In this document: positions 47,108 to 59,364 of the stretch, in pieces | Layout: the number at the start of each line of letters is the position of its first letter | How positions within the stretch are numbered: position 1 is the stretch's first letter | Source: Adiantum capillus-veneris | Lineage: Eukaryota; Streptophyta; Polypodiopsida; Polypodiales; Pteridaceae | Length of the DNA stretch: 64,000 nucleotides | Direction: 5' to 3' | NCBI GenBank assembly: GCA_014529385.2 | Contig: CM043967.1 | Location: forward strand, 81,478,278-81,542,277 | The notes under the pieces: generated by a model | The model's database searches: none | Told to the model about the DNA's origin: nothing | Seen by the model: the letters and a program-made list of their open reading frames with translations, nothing else | Translations under genes and position numbers: made by a program

Positions 47108-48055
47108 TGTTGTTATCCCAATTTTCACAAAAACGGAGATAATAGTATTATAACGATAACAGAGATGTGAAAAGAGAGGAGGAAAGATTTTATTGGTGAA
47201 TAACATGGAGTTTTGATACAACAGAATAATAGTATGATATGGGGCACACCTCGATGTGCGGAGCTCGAACCACCCGAGCAATTGTGTCACTTGTATGCAA
47301 TGTCTCACTTGCGCTCGTGCTTGTGCTCGCATTCACAATTTGCAATAGAATCTCAAGTCTACAATCACCCTTGAAAATCATCCGCAAACAAGACTTTTAT
47401 ATCAATCGTCCTCAAAAAAGTGCTCACGCTTTTCTCCAAAAATAAGCCATTTTGGACGTGTAGCCCAATCTTGCACTCCAAGTCAACCTGCAAAATAAAG
47501 AGAAAGAACAAAGTGTGATCATAAAACAATCCGTTGGGTTAACCCTTTTTTTTGAAGAGTTGTATAGCCGTTTTCAACAATTCATATCTTTGAATCAAAG
47601 CCAAAACTATCTGAGCCTATCTCATAGCATTTTGTTCATCTCATTGCGCTGTTCGGTGACCGTGAGATACAAAAAAAACATATCCTTCTCAGATTTGCTA
47701 AAAATGTTCGTGCAAAACAACAAATTTGACAAAAGCAGTGCGAAACAAAAATATCTTACATTTTTCTTAATCTACGGGCCTAAACAAGCATCAAAACAAC
47801 AAAACTTGTAAAAACTTAGAGAATGAAAGTTGTTTCCTATATTATAGGCTTCAATTGCTACATACAAAACTTTTTCAAAATTGCAGGTGAACACCTTCAA
47901 AAACGGCCCAAAAAGTGACTTTCGGGTTAAAAAAATGTACTGAACATAAACATTCAAAATAGACTTCTACATTGTGTACAAACTTTAAAACAACCAAAAA
48001 TTCCTAAAAAACCAAAATTTATTATTAAAACACTTTGAAATAAAGTTGTGTTACA
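47108..48055 (-). repeat. 5' LTR of the minus-strand gypsy element, family L copy 3
   Basis: About 948 bp. On minus it starts TGTAACACAACTTTATT at 48055 and ends near 47108-47111. It shares blocks such as GGAGCTCGAAC and GAGTTTTGATACAACAGA with copies 1 and 2. This copy is followed by a gag gene, which identifies family L as Ty3-gypsy. It cuts the gypsy RNase H fragment at 48056. Confidence 0.7.
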
Positions 48056-49089
48056 TGGAAGATCTTAAATTCAAACTCCATCAAAAACATCATCCAACTA
48101 ATTAGTCTTCCTTGAATGATGACCTTATTTATTAAGAACAACAAATCCTGGTGATCCACATAGAAGTGAAACCTTTTCACTAGTAAATAGTGTCTGAATT
48201 TTGTGGTGCAGAATACCATTCCAAGTGCCTCTCTTTTAGCATCAAAATAGCCCTCTTTAGCTGTGCTAAACCTACAAGTGGCGCAGTAGGCTGGGCAGTC
48301 TATCCTGCCCATCAGGCTGGGCCATTATAGCCCCCATCGCCATTCCATATGCAACAATATGCACATGAAAAATTACCTCCCAGTTTGGTTGGTAAAGAAA
48401 TAGCTTTTTGCTATTTGCATCCTTCAAACACTAGAAACTTTGTTCACATTCTTCTATCAAGATAAATTTATTCCCCCTCTTGATCAATTCATACAGAGGT
48501 AATGCTTTGGCTGTAAACGAATGAATAAACCTCTTGTAAAAATTGATATATTTGAGGAAGGAGCTCAACTTAAACACAGTTGTTGGAGCTCTAGCTTGCT
48601 GAACGCCCTTTACTTTATCATTGGCCATCTCAATTCCATTTCTGGACACAATGTGTCCCAAAAGATGACCTTTTCACACCATGAAAAATGACTTGAAGGA
48701 CACCTTTTGAGTACCATTTCCAAGAATAATAAATGCATCTTTTCAATGGAGAAATTGGTAAAGTCATCCACAAATATGGCCAAAAACTTACGTAGGAATT
48801 CACTGAATATTTCCATCATGCATCTTTGAAAAGTGGATGGATCATTATACAATCCAAACGACATCACCAGACACATAAATGCTCCCCATTCACTGATGAA
48901 GGCAATATTGGCCCTATCCTTAGGTGCAATCTTCAGTTGATTGTAGCCACTATATCCATCCATGAAACTATACATCTTGTGGCCTGCCATCTCGTCTAGC
49001 ATCATGTCTGTGAAGGGTCGTGGAAAAGGATCCTTTATGATTTGAGAGAACTCATTCCTCTGGGAGCTTTCTGGAGCAAATCCATGCAA
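48056..49089 (-). pseudogene. Ty3-gypsy reverse transcriptase/RNase H, degenerate
   Basis: The minus-strand pieces are collinear with gypsy pol: DPFPRPFTDMMLDEMAGHKM, YSFMDGYSGYNQLKIAPKDR, FQRCMMEIFSEFLRKFLAIF and then FVDDF (the YxDD box read as FVDD). Next come LGHIVS-type wording at 48661, and RNase H with EALGMVFCTTKFRHYLLVKR and VDHQDLLFLINK at 48312-48056. It is cut at 48056 by the family L LTR. Protease and integrase are absent. Confidence 0.85.
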
Positions 49090-49820
49090 AGTGGGAGCAA
49101 AGGGGTGGTCAACGTCTGCCAGGGATGGGTGGTCCAGGAGAGGGGGCGTCTTTTTTGAGGCGCAAGACTTGTCTGGCCAGCTATCAAGTGTCCTTTCCTC
49201 TTGCCTTTGGGCCCACTCCTCTCCCCTTGGGCCATAGACCCATTCTGTCCATGATCCCTGTACCAGATGCAGTCGGGCAATCTTTGAGCTTAATTTCGGA
49301 GGCTTTCGGGAACATTTTGGACAATATTTAATAAAAACTTTTAGTCCGGAAAATCCCGTTGGAACCCTTAACAGACTCCGATGGCACTTCTAAAAAATGC
49401 ATAAATCGTTTAGAACTCTCTAGTTCACAGATGCATTATCTTGCCCGTTGTACATTGTCGGTCCTTTTACTATTTTTATTTTCTCTCATTAGAATGGCAA
49501 ATTCTAGAGAGAGAAAATGCATTTAAGTAGACCAAAAATGAAATTTGGCGACAATGTTATCTAACAACAAACTATTAGATGGCATTTGGGTTGAAGCTCA
49601 TATGATAGTGATTCACTTGGTCAATAGATAACCAACAAGGCACTAGATGGTCACATCTCATAGTAGCTCCAAACAAAGAGAAAGTAGTGGCACTTCATCT
49701 AGTATGTTGAAATACGAATAAGGTAGCCAGTTCTTGTAGAACATGTTGCATTACAAGGAGCTACTTGAGTTTCTAGTAGGCAGGCTGAGCACTATGTTGC
49801 AAGCCTAAACTATGTTATGC
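49090..49820. other. no gene seen
   Basis: GC-richer to 49330, then AT-rich. Nothing coding is recognised between the gypsy and copia remains. Confidence 0.5.
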
Positions 49821-49829
49821 TAACTTGCT

Positions 49830-51270
49830 TTGAGGCTATGTTATGGGATGACGCGCTTAAGTGGGAGAGTGCCATACAATCAGAGATGGATAGTTTGTAC
49901 AGGAATTAGACTTGGTACCTTTTCCTATAGGGAAGAAGGTATTATCTTGTAAATGGGTCTCCACGTTGAAGGTCACGCCCAAGGATGCCTAGCCTAAGTA
50001 TTGGTTTCCATTGGTCTCAAGCAACAAGAAGGTATAGATTTTGATGAAGTGTTTTCTCAGTTGTCAAAATGACTACTTTGAAAACAGTTCTTCCCTTGGT
50101 TGTTAGAGAAGACATGGAGTTTGTTCAAATGGAAGTCAAAATTGCATTCTTACATAATGATCTTCATGAGGACACGTATATGCAATAGCTAGAGGATTTT
50201 GTTGGTAAGGGAAAATAAAAGTTGGTGTGTAAGCTTTAAGTAAAGCCTTTATGGTCGAAGCAGGTACCAAGAGAATGGTATCATAAGTTTGATGCATCCA
50301 TGAAGTCTCAAAGCTATAGGAAAATCAAAATTGATCATTGTCTCTATACAAAGAAAGTTAGGGATGGTAGTAATTTAATTTTGATCGTCTATGTGGATGA
50401 TATGCTCATAGCTGGGAAGAACAATCTTGAGGTAGATGCATTAAAGGCAGAGTTACATGAGAACTTTCACATGAAGGATTTGGGAGAAGTAAACCACATA
50501 CTTGGCATGCACATTCTGTGGGATAGGTCAAAGATGGTTATTTACTTGTCACAAAAGGATTACATTTGTTGTGTACTAAAGCATTTCAATATGGAGAGGG
50601 GGAAGTCGATTTCTAGTTCATTGCTTCCATATATGAAATTAAGCCAAGCAGATTGTCCCAAATTTGATGATGATAAGGTTGAGATTGCTAGTATCCTCTA
50701 TCCATCCAATATTGATTCTTAGATGTATGACATGATTGGGACTTATACAAACATTGCATGTGCAATGGGAATCTTAGCAGATTTATGATAAATCTTGGTA
50801 AGGTACACAAGAGTTGTGCATTTTTTTGAAGGAAAACATGCATGGTAGTTGATAACACGGATGTAGATTCTGCAATGAATGTAGACAACAAGAAGTTTAC
50901 ATCAGGATATGTCTTTACATTCACCGGTGGTATAGTTTCATGGTGATCTTGTTTACAAGCTTGTACATCGCAATCTACCATAGAGTTCGAGTATGTTGCT
51001 ATGTCAAAGGCTAGCAAAAAATCTATATTTCTTACTCTTCTAGTGGGAAATATGAGCATTACTATAGAAGTTCCAATTTTGCCATGTGATAGCCAGAGTT
51101 CTATCCAATTGGCACGGAATCCTATGTTTCATGCAAAAACAAAGCACAATGATGTGAAGCATCACTTCACACACGAGGTAATCAACCCATCATTGACGTT
51201 TGAGAAATCTTTTGCACTACTATATAAAACAATCCACTTGGTCTATAGTATAAGTTGTCTACTTACATAG
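49830..51270 (+). pseudogene. Ty1-copia reverse transcriptase-RNase H, degenerate
   Basis: The plus-strand copia pol relic reads WESAIQSEMDSLYRN, FVQMEVKIAFLHNDLHEDTY, and an open stretch 50300-50722 with HCLYTKK and YVDDMLIAG (the YVDD catalytic box intact), HMKDLGEVNHILGMHI and YLSQKDYICCVLKHF. RNase H pieces follow to about 51200 (HNDVKHHFTHE). Stops and frameshifts flank the open part. No LTR was found. Confidence 0.85.
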
Positions 51271-51776
51271 TGCTATTCTCTTGAAGGTCCATTGTGAAGA
51301 GAGATAAATTTATGGATAATGAGAGATAGAAAAACTAGTTGAAACCAAAAAATAAATAAATAAATTCCTTTGTTTTTCATGCCAAACAAATCTAGCAAAA
51401 GTGGATGCACATGAAGATATAGAGTATGTAATGAGATTTTTACTATATCGATGTGACCTTGAGAACCAAGTTTAAATGAAATCATAACAAGGATTTTTGT
51501 TTCCAAAAGTATAGAAGCACTCAAAAGATGCTCAAAGACCCGCACACTTTCCCTCTATGTGAAGCATGCCAAGGATGACGTTAAGTTGTCAAGCGATTGA
51601 GGGTAAGTAGAATGAAAGATAAGAGAATATAAAAGGTGGCTACCTAACAAAGAATATGTCATTTTTTCATTGTCGAGTGCTATTGGTGGGGAGAAAAGTG
51701 TAGCAACACTAATCGAAAGTGTGGCATTTGTGACCCACCACTCTTGGAAGAGGGAAGAGCACACCGTTGTTGGGAA
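51271..51776. other. no gene seen
   Basis: AT-rich DNA downstream of the copia relic. Nothing is recognised. Confidence 0.5.
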
Positions 51777-51902
51777 AGTATGACTAGCAAAGGCACAATC
51801 TCCTCTCAACATCATCACTACTACTACTACTTCTCTCTCTCTCTCTCTCAAGTATGACTAGCAAAGGCACAATCTCCTCTCAACATCATCACTACTACTA
51901 CT

Positions 51903-51945
<43 letters not shown>
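51777..51945. repeat. 74-bp tandem duplication ending in CT microsatellites
   Basis: AGTATGACTAGCAAAGGCAC... occurs at 51777 and 51851. Each copy ends in a CT run (about 20 and 40 bp). Recent slippage-type duplication. Confidence 0.9.
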
Positions 51946-51950
<5 letters not shown>

Positions 51951-54121
51951 TTGCAATGAATTCCTCCTACCAACTACACATGCGAAGGACTTGACAACGT
52001 GCAATAAACAATGCGCTCACAAAAGACTTTTCTACTAATAACATTTGTTGTCCATTACAGCATTGAGAGTTGTTGTTCTTGTTGTTGTGGAAATGTACGC
52101 TAGGTAGGATGCATTTGCCTCGCTGCAAAGTGTCTAGAGAGGCTTATTCTAGTATTGACGTCCCTTTGTGTTCCCTAATTGTCGAGTATGATCATGAAAG
52201 ACTAAGTAAATAAGACCTAGAATGTCTTGAACAAGGTGCGTGAGGAAATGCATCCAACGTTGATATCCTATAAGGACATGTGAGCAATGGTAACCATAAC
52301 ATAGGAACACAAATACCAAAGCATTAGTTGTAAGGGTTATGTTTTGGCAACGACCTTGTGAACAAGGATACCAAGGAATGCCCTTTCCCTTGTTGACTTT
52401 CAAGGAGAAGATTCCCTTTCAAGTCTCGTTTTTTGAAGTGCAATTTTCCAAGCTATTCTTAGAATTGACAAGGCCAACAATAATAACTTATGCAAATCGT
52501 CCAAATCGGGTTCTCAACACTTAGGCATGTGCTTGGTCTTTTGCTGCATGGTAGCGTATTGATATTTGCAACCTATCCTTTCATCTATCCAAACCTTGTG
52601 TTAGAGATCTTGATGGAAAAAACAAAGCTCAGTATGCACAAAACACTAACACATAAGAAAGCCAATAGATAAGTACAATGCTAGTTACTAGCGAAAGAGA
52701 GCTTTGAATGTAAAGTAGGATATGAGTGCAATTCCAACTTTCCAAACCAAGCTCCAGAAGAATTTTTGGGGACCATGTAATATAGAGGAAATGTTTTCTG
52801 ATGGCACTGGACCCTTCCAATAGAGGTCAATGGATAGAAAATTAAGTGGTGCATCTTATTATATGAAATATGCATACTTCTAATGATATCAAACATTCAT
52901 GCTCAATGTGAGAAGGTGATGCCAGTGGCACCCTTCACATGGTGATGCCTGGTAGGGGCTTCGCTTTTCTGTTTTCCCAAGTATACCCTTAAGTGCACAC
53001 ACTAAAGCTCCCATGGATTAGAACTCAATTTTGGATCATCAATGGCTGTAATAATTTTTCTTCCTCAAAGGAAGATGAAGCTGTACATGAAGGCCCCAAT
53101 CTACCAAGTACAAGTGGACCATGTATACTATACTTCACCTAATAAGCCGCGGCCCTCCGATTCTAGCGAGCTCTTACACTGTTTTGTGCTCAAAAAGCAC
53201 AATGAAACCACTTTTCGATCGAGTTGACAGTGTGAACATGTATTATGCAGAGGCAATTCCCTTCATTGTCTAGCACCCACAATACAAACTCTTGAGTTTG
53301 AGAAGATCTGCTTTTGCTGGTAAGCTCAAATGCACCTTTAAAACTTCCCCAATCACAGCTCGTTTATAATGTTGCATTTGTTCGCTAGGCAGCCTGCGCC
53401 TTCTTTCGGATGTAGGGTTCAAAAAGTGCAATACATAGTTTGCATTCTGATGCATAATTCTTGCAGCCCTCGTGGAGATGTCAGTAGGGTATTTATAAGC
53501 AAAAAACAGATGAAAGAGTTATGGCCACTTGAAACCGGGGTGTACTCTTTCTTGCTCCAAAATGAGCTCTCTGGAAAATTGTGCAGGTGTTGTAGCTATT
53601 AAAACGGGGATCACTTATCTCTCTTAATTTATTCTCTCTCGTCAGTAGACAAGGCATCTTGGGGAGGTTTCATTGTAATGGGTCAACTTTTGGCCTTTTT
53701 TGGCAAAGTTTGGGGCCATGTTAGTGACTTTGTGAAGACCCAATTTTGTGTTTATCAACCACACGCCCTAGGTCATGTGATACTTCAAATGGATCTTCGA
53801 TGCATATCAAGTGGCGTTCATTCCCGATTCCAACTTTACTGAAATGAAAGATATGTCGATAAAAGACACATTCAAAAACGTTGGTTTGAAGAAGGAAAAT
53901 TATAAGAACACTTACTTAACAAAATTGCCAGTTCAAATCGAAATAACTGTGTGAGTGTAATCATGCTTGAAAGCCCAGTAATCAAAAAACAATGTCACTA
54001 AATCTGCCAGACTTTCTTTGTTCTTCTGGCCAAAACCTTTCAACCTGTCCACAAGAAGATTTAGAAATTTTATCATGTAGGAAAACAGAGTGTTTTTCAG
54101 TGTTTTTCATACAATGCATAA
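51946..54121. other. no gene seen
   Basis: Short frames only, none with recognisable motifs. From about 53950 it shares DNA with 20300-20410, outside the palindromic repeat. Confidence 0.5.
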
Positions 54122-54274
54122 CATCATGAGCTTCTGCTCGAGAGGCACCCCATACCTAGCTAGGTATGATTGGGGGCAGGGGACCATCGGCCCCCCCACC
54201 GGGCCGGCGGTCCCCTGCCCCCAAAATCGTACCTAGCTAGGTATACGGTGCCTCCCTCACAGAAGCTCATGATG
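54122..54274. repeat. palindromic MITE-like repeat, copy 2
   Basis: The arms start CATCATGAGCTTCTG and end CAGAAGCTCATGATG. Inside them lie TACCTAGCTAGGTA and GGGGGCAGGGGACC with its complement. This is the more complete copy of the one at 20410-20547, because its left outer arm is retained. Confidence 0.8.
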
Positions 54275-55170
54275 TTGAGGTAAGTAGCCATGTGGGAATT
54301 ATTGTGAGAATTTATCCAAAACTTCTTGTGGTCAACCCTATCAAAGTATGCACACTTTATGTCACCAACAGTAACCCTATACATAGGCTCCATTTCCTTG
54401 CAACATAAAAACAACATGACCACAATTAGAAGACTATTCTCAATATGTTTCTTTAACCAATCAGTACAACACTCTTTGAAGGATAACGCAAAAAAAATGA
54501 AAACAAGTGCAACTACTTTCAGCAACATCTATGACATAATTTAGCAAAGCGTAAAATAAAAAGTTTAAAAATTAAGTCATAAAATACAATGAAGAAGGGC
54601 TGCAGAAAGCTCCAGTTTCCTAAAAATAATGTACAAGTATGGATGCACAAAAGCGTTTAAATACACGCTGCCATTTTCGCAAGCTCCACCTTTGAAGCCA
54701 GAGCAATTGATTGTAAGGGATCCAACTCCAAGTAATGGCAGCTATAACTTGCTTAGGAATGGTACCTGAAGATGTACATGGAAGCACTGGAGTCTTGTTA
54801 TGACTCGAAGCTTTGCAAGAACCATCTTTCTAAAGAGATAATTTATGACTTGCCGGACAGACACAATGATCAATTGCATCTTTGACCTAGCCATAGAAAC
54901 CCTGACCTGCATCCCATCTCATACCACCCTCTAGAAACAAAGTCCTTGATTGCAAGTTTAAAACCAAGAAAAAACATTTCTAAAAAGAAATTCATTACTG
55001 AAAAATAATATGCATACATCAAGAAAATTACATTGTGTCCCCATTGCTTGAGCACTCTCCCACTCACACAGCATGCTACAGACCCAAAGGCCAGGAGAGT
55101 GTTCGTTGAGGGAAGCTACCTATTCGCACAGCTCAAAGGCGTGAGAATCATAAGGAGCTTTGGACCAACT
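54275..55170. other. no gene seen
   Basis: AT-rich. The frames are short and unrecognised. Confidence 0.5.
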
Positions 55171-55172
55171 CC

Positions 55173-55462
55173 CATGTAGCAAAAAAATACAATATAGCTA
55201 GATGTTTGCTAGCTTAAACTAGAAAGTGTGAGAGTTTGCTCGATATTAAAGTAGCAAGTCTCTCACTATATGGTAAGTGACTTACCACATACTAAGTGCA
55301 CATTTCCTACATGGAAAGTGTATGGTAAGTCAATGACCACATAGTGAGAAATTGCTAGCTAGATCCCAACTAGCAAATTCTCTCAATTGCTAGTTTGCAC
55401 TCCTAGTTTAATCTAGGAATAATCTAGCTAATTGGACGTCTTATTTGCTACATAGCAAAATG
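55173..55462. repeat. long imperfect hairpin, about 290 bp (MITE-like)
   Basis: The left half reads CATGTAGCAAAAAAATAC, TATAGCTAGAT, TTAAACTAG, GAGAGTTTGCT, TCTCACTATATGGT and GACTTACCA. The reverse complement of the right half shows the same blocks in the same order. The arms are therefore over 120 bp, with a small centre near 55290-55315. No gene. Confidence 0.7.
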
Positions 55463-55765
55463 TAAAATTGTACAATCTAGCAATAAATTTAAAAACATCA
55501 AGTTGGTTTATCATGTTTAGAACTTACAATTAACAAGAGAGAGAGAGAGAGGGAGGGAGAGAGAGGGTTCAAAAGTAAGACTCAAAACATTCTGAAAAGA
55601 AAACATTATGTTACCGCAAATTGGATACAATATTTTGCACCAGCTACGAGCGCACCTTATACGGTGCTTTTTTTGCAATCATTGTCCTAGCTACCACAAA
55701 ACAAAAATCACAAAATAGATTGTAACTTTATCTCATTCATCTCTCTCTCTCTCTCCCCTTGTGTC

Positions 55766-55956
55766 TGTTAGAGTTTTGGCATCTCAAGTGAGCTGCCCAA
55801 TGTGATCCCACTATTTAGTTTCGCTTTTAGGTATTTATTATACTTATTTGTCAAAGTCTTCGGTAGGGAAATTTACTGAGGTTTCTATATAAGCAACCCC
55901 TTGCCTCCATTGTATACACATTCAAGTATTCATTGCTAAGGTTGATTGGTTTAGGA

Positions 55957-56015
<59 letters not shown>

Positions 56016-56053
56016 CCCTTGGTCTCTACACTTCCGCGTCGTCGACTTTGACA
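55766..56053 (+). repeat. copia-type 5' LTR with microsatellite inside
   Basis: 288 bp, TGTTAGAGTTTTGG to GACTTTGACA. It contains a CT/CA microsatellite at about 55962-56012. The primer site TGGTATCAAAGC follows at 56054-56065. No copia coding region follows, so this is a truncated element. Confidence 0.75.
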
Positions 56054-56065
56054 TGGTATCAAAGC
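56054..56065 (+). promoter_or_regulatory. copia-type primer binding site
   Basis: TGGTATCAAAGC, one base different from the canonical Met-tRNA site, abutting the LTR at 56053. Confidence 0.8.
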
Positions 56066-56280
56066 CTCTTGGTGAAGCTTAGCGCGTGAAGAGCCTTGGC
56101 GTGATGGAGTTGCCCTAGAGAAGAGCTCATTGTGGGGGAATGCACTTGTCGTTGCTTCCCTCTCCTACCCTTGTATTTTAAAACGCAACCACTTTCGCTG
56201 CCAGCGCTAAAATAAATTTTTAATACAATTTTTGGCTTAGGGAGAAAGCAAAGAGACCATTAGGGCATTGAAACATGAGA

Positions 56281-57150
56281 GCTCTACATGCGTTGCAAGC
56301 AAAGTTTAACTTTCCTTTCGTCTACACTAACAAAATCCAAAAAGTGCTCAAGGAACTTCATGTCTGGGATGTCGTCTCTTTGGATACATTGATTGCAGGA
56401 TATGCCCACCTTGGGTAGGGCTAAGGGGCTGTGGGCATTTTTCAGCGACGGTTGGAAGCGAGGATGTCTCTTCAGATGCAATGATATACATTTTGGGATG
56501 TTTTTAGTTGATGCAGAGAGAGGGCATCTCTCCAGATGCAGTATTGTCTCAAGGAGTGCATTTATTGTAGGATATGTCCAATAGGGTTAGGTCAGGAAGA
56601 GATAGATTTGTTTTTAGTAGAAGCAGAGAGAGGGCATCTCTCCAAATGCAATCACATACACTTGCACCTTGAAGGCGTGTGGCATTACACAAAACCCGGA
56701 TATGGGCAAAAGAATTCACAATGATACCATTAGTCAGTGATTTTTTGAAGAAATGTCGTGCTTGGCACTACCTTGGTCGACATGTATTCCAGATCTGGTG
56801 TACTTCATAAAGCACAAAAAGTGCTTGAGGAGCTTCCTATCCGGGATGTCATCTCTTGAAATGCATTGATTGCAGGATATGCCAAACCTGGGCATGAGGA
56901 CCAAGGAGCCCTCGGCTATTTTTGGCGGATGCGACGTCATGCTTGAAACTACCTTGATCGACATGTATGCCAAATGTAGGGCACTTCATAAAGAACAAAA
57001 AGTGCTTGAGGAGCTTCGAGTCCAGGATGTCGTCTCTTGGAATTCATTGATTGCAAGATATGCCCAACTTGGGCAAGACTAAGGAGGTTTGGGCGCTTTC
57101 CGGTAGATGTTAAGCGAAAGTGTCTCCCCAGATAGTGTAGATAGTGTTGG
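56281..57150 (+). pseudogene. PLS-type pentatricopeptide repeat (PPR) pseudogene
   Basis: PPR proteins of this class bind organelle RNA, often for editing. Three decayed repeats of the same PLS unit follow each other: IQKVLKELHVWDVVSLDTLI with AGYAHLG (56340), VLHKAQKVLEELPIRDVIS with ALIAGYAKPG (56800), and TTLIDMYAKCRALHKEQKVL with VQDVVSWNSLIARYAQLGQD (56945-57080). Stops and frameshifts separate them, and spacing between units is irregular, with two near-identical stretches (56510-56540 and 56615-56650). It begins 230 bp after a copia primer site, so it may be a gene fragment carried by or next to that element. The wording is what I associate with fern and lycophyte PPR genes. Confidence 0.7.
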
Positions 57151-57520
57151 CATGCGTGAGGTAAGAAAATTCGCATAGCACTTAGTGCCGCCGCCAAAGG
57201 CGACGCCGTTGTACTAGTCACTTTAAAAATTTAAAAGATCTATTTAACATTCTTCTAAATTACATACGTTACGAAACGATTCAGTGAAATGTTAAAATTG
57301 CAATTTAAAGATTGTTAACTTCAAAGATAGTTAACATTTCATGAGCTGCACCAACCGGCTTATCAAATCATAAGCGCATTGCAGCGAGAGTGAGGCCGAT
57401 CGAGCTGTTGTTGCAGGTGTCGGGTAAGCTAACCGTACAGGGCTGTAGATCGAGACAGGCCTTTAGCTGGTTGAGGATGAGGGCACCAAAAGCAATAGGG
57501 CCGTCTAGATGCTGACAGAC

Positions 57521-57675
<155 letters not shown>

Positions 57676-57684
57676 CCCACATGC

Positions 57685-57842
57685 GTGCTAATAAAAAGAG
57701 GAAAATGGTATAACCTTTCTATCACCCAAGTGTGGTAGATTGGTTATGCATTTCTCTCTTGAATAATAGGTCTTGAGTTCAACTCCTCGTCAGCTAGATC
57801 TTTAAGATCTCTTAGGGTAGTTTCCTACGATGTTAAAACTCT
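57685..57842 (+). repeat. tRNA-derived SINE-like unit, copy 2
   Basis: The inverse copy of 1664-1838. An A-box-like TGGTAGATTGGTTA lies at about 57733-57746 and the B-box match GTTCAACTCC at about 57777-57786, with some 30 bp between them, as in a tRNA gene. No tRNA fold or anticodon can be trusted, so it is not a tRNA gene. Confidence 0.5.
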
Positions 57843-57845
57843 CTT

Positions 57846-58204
<359 letters not shown>

Positions 58205-58960
58205 CTCTAGCGTCGCTCGAGCGTGGTGAGAGCCAGCTCGAGGTTTCTTGCTTCATATTTGCCTCCAATTAGGTCAGCTAGACAATTGAGTGAGCATATA
58301 TGATATAATCACCAATTAACCTTGGCCATTATTTTCAAGCCCAAAGTACCCCTCTAATTTGTAGAAATACCCAAAATACCCCTCAAATTTCAAAAAGTCC
58401 CAAAGTATCCCAAATATTTAGTCGTAAATTCCCAAAATGCCCTTCACATTTTTTGAAATTCCCAAAATACCCCTGGTTGTGAGATTGAATTTCCTTAAAG
58501 ATAGAAAAAAATTATAGCTTTCCATAAGAAGACTAATTGTATATCAATATAAGATGATAAAACTAGAATTTGAGTTGTTTATGTACGCTTTGGAGATGAA
58601 TTGCTAATTCATTAGTTTTGGACATGATTGCCTTTTCTGCAAGGTAGTTTGTGACAAATTACATGATAAGCACTCAAATACGGATCTCAAAACTATCAAA
58701 AAGGAATAAAGATTAAAATTTTGTTCCTGGTTTACAAAAGAAGTTTTTTTGATGGCGGGAGGCTCCAGCTCATTTTCCCAACCGTCAAAGTCCAGGGTCA
58801 GGGGGCTGAGCATCTTGGCCCTCCATCTAGAGTCTATTAAAATCCATAATTGACACTAAATGGACGGTTAGGATGCTCCACCCCACTTGATCTTGTCAGC
58901 TACAGCACAATCAACTATGACAGTGAACACACGCTGTCACCAAGTGCAAACAACTATTCA
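58205..58960. other. no gene; degenerate AAATACCCAAAATACCCCT repeats
   Basis: From 58340 to 58480 about six loose units of a CCCAAAATACCCCTCAAATT type occur. The rest is AT-rich with no gene. Confidence 0.6.
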
Positions 58961-58966
58961 CACTTC

Positions 58967-59165
58967 AGCATCCAAAACATCAACCTAGGGTAGACACATC
59001 AGCATCCAGAACTTCAACCTAGGGCAGACACATCAGCGTCCAGAACATCAACCTAGGGTAGACAAATCAGCAAACATAATTTCGATCTAGTGTTGACAAA
59101 TCAGCAAGCAGAATTTCAATCTACTGTCAACACATCAGCAAAAGAAAAAATTCAACCTACTGCTA
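58967..59165. repeat. minisatellite of about 36 bp, five to six units
   Basis: Units of the form ACATCAGCATCCAGAACATC AACCTAGGGTAGAC decay from left to right. It lies 200 bp beyond the Gly-rich ORF downstream of the recombinase gene. Confidence 0.85.
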
Positions 59166-59364
59166 CTAAAGTCAAAAAGATGCTGCCTATAACCAGTAGA
59201 AAGCATTCCCTTTTGTAGAAATATTATTACACAGAGAGACAAAAGAATATAAAATATAACATCGATTTCCATTAACAAAATTAATCCAGGAAAACAAGAT
59301 TGATCATAGTTCTCTGCAGCACAACTACTACTTGTCGTAAGCTACAAACTTTCCAACAGTCCAA

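Noticed and set aside
46194-49089. One gypsy element combining the gag at 46.2-47 kb and the RT at 48-49 kb
   Set aside because: On minus the RT would precede the gag with an LTR between them, so they belong to two elements.
57733-57800. A tRNA gene at the A/B-box sequence
   Set aside because: No acceptor stem or convincing anticodon arm could be paired; it fits a SINE head instead.
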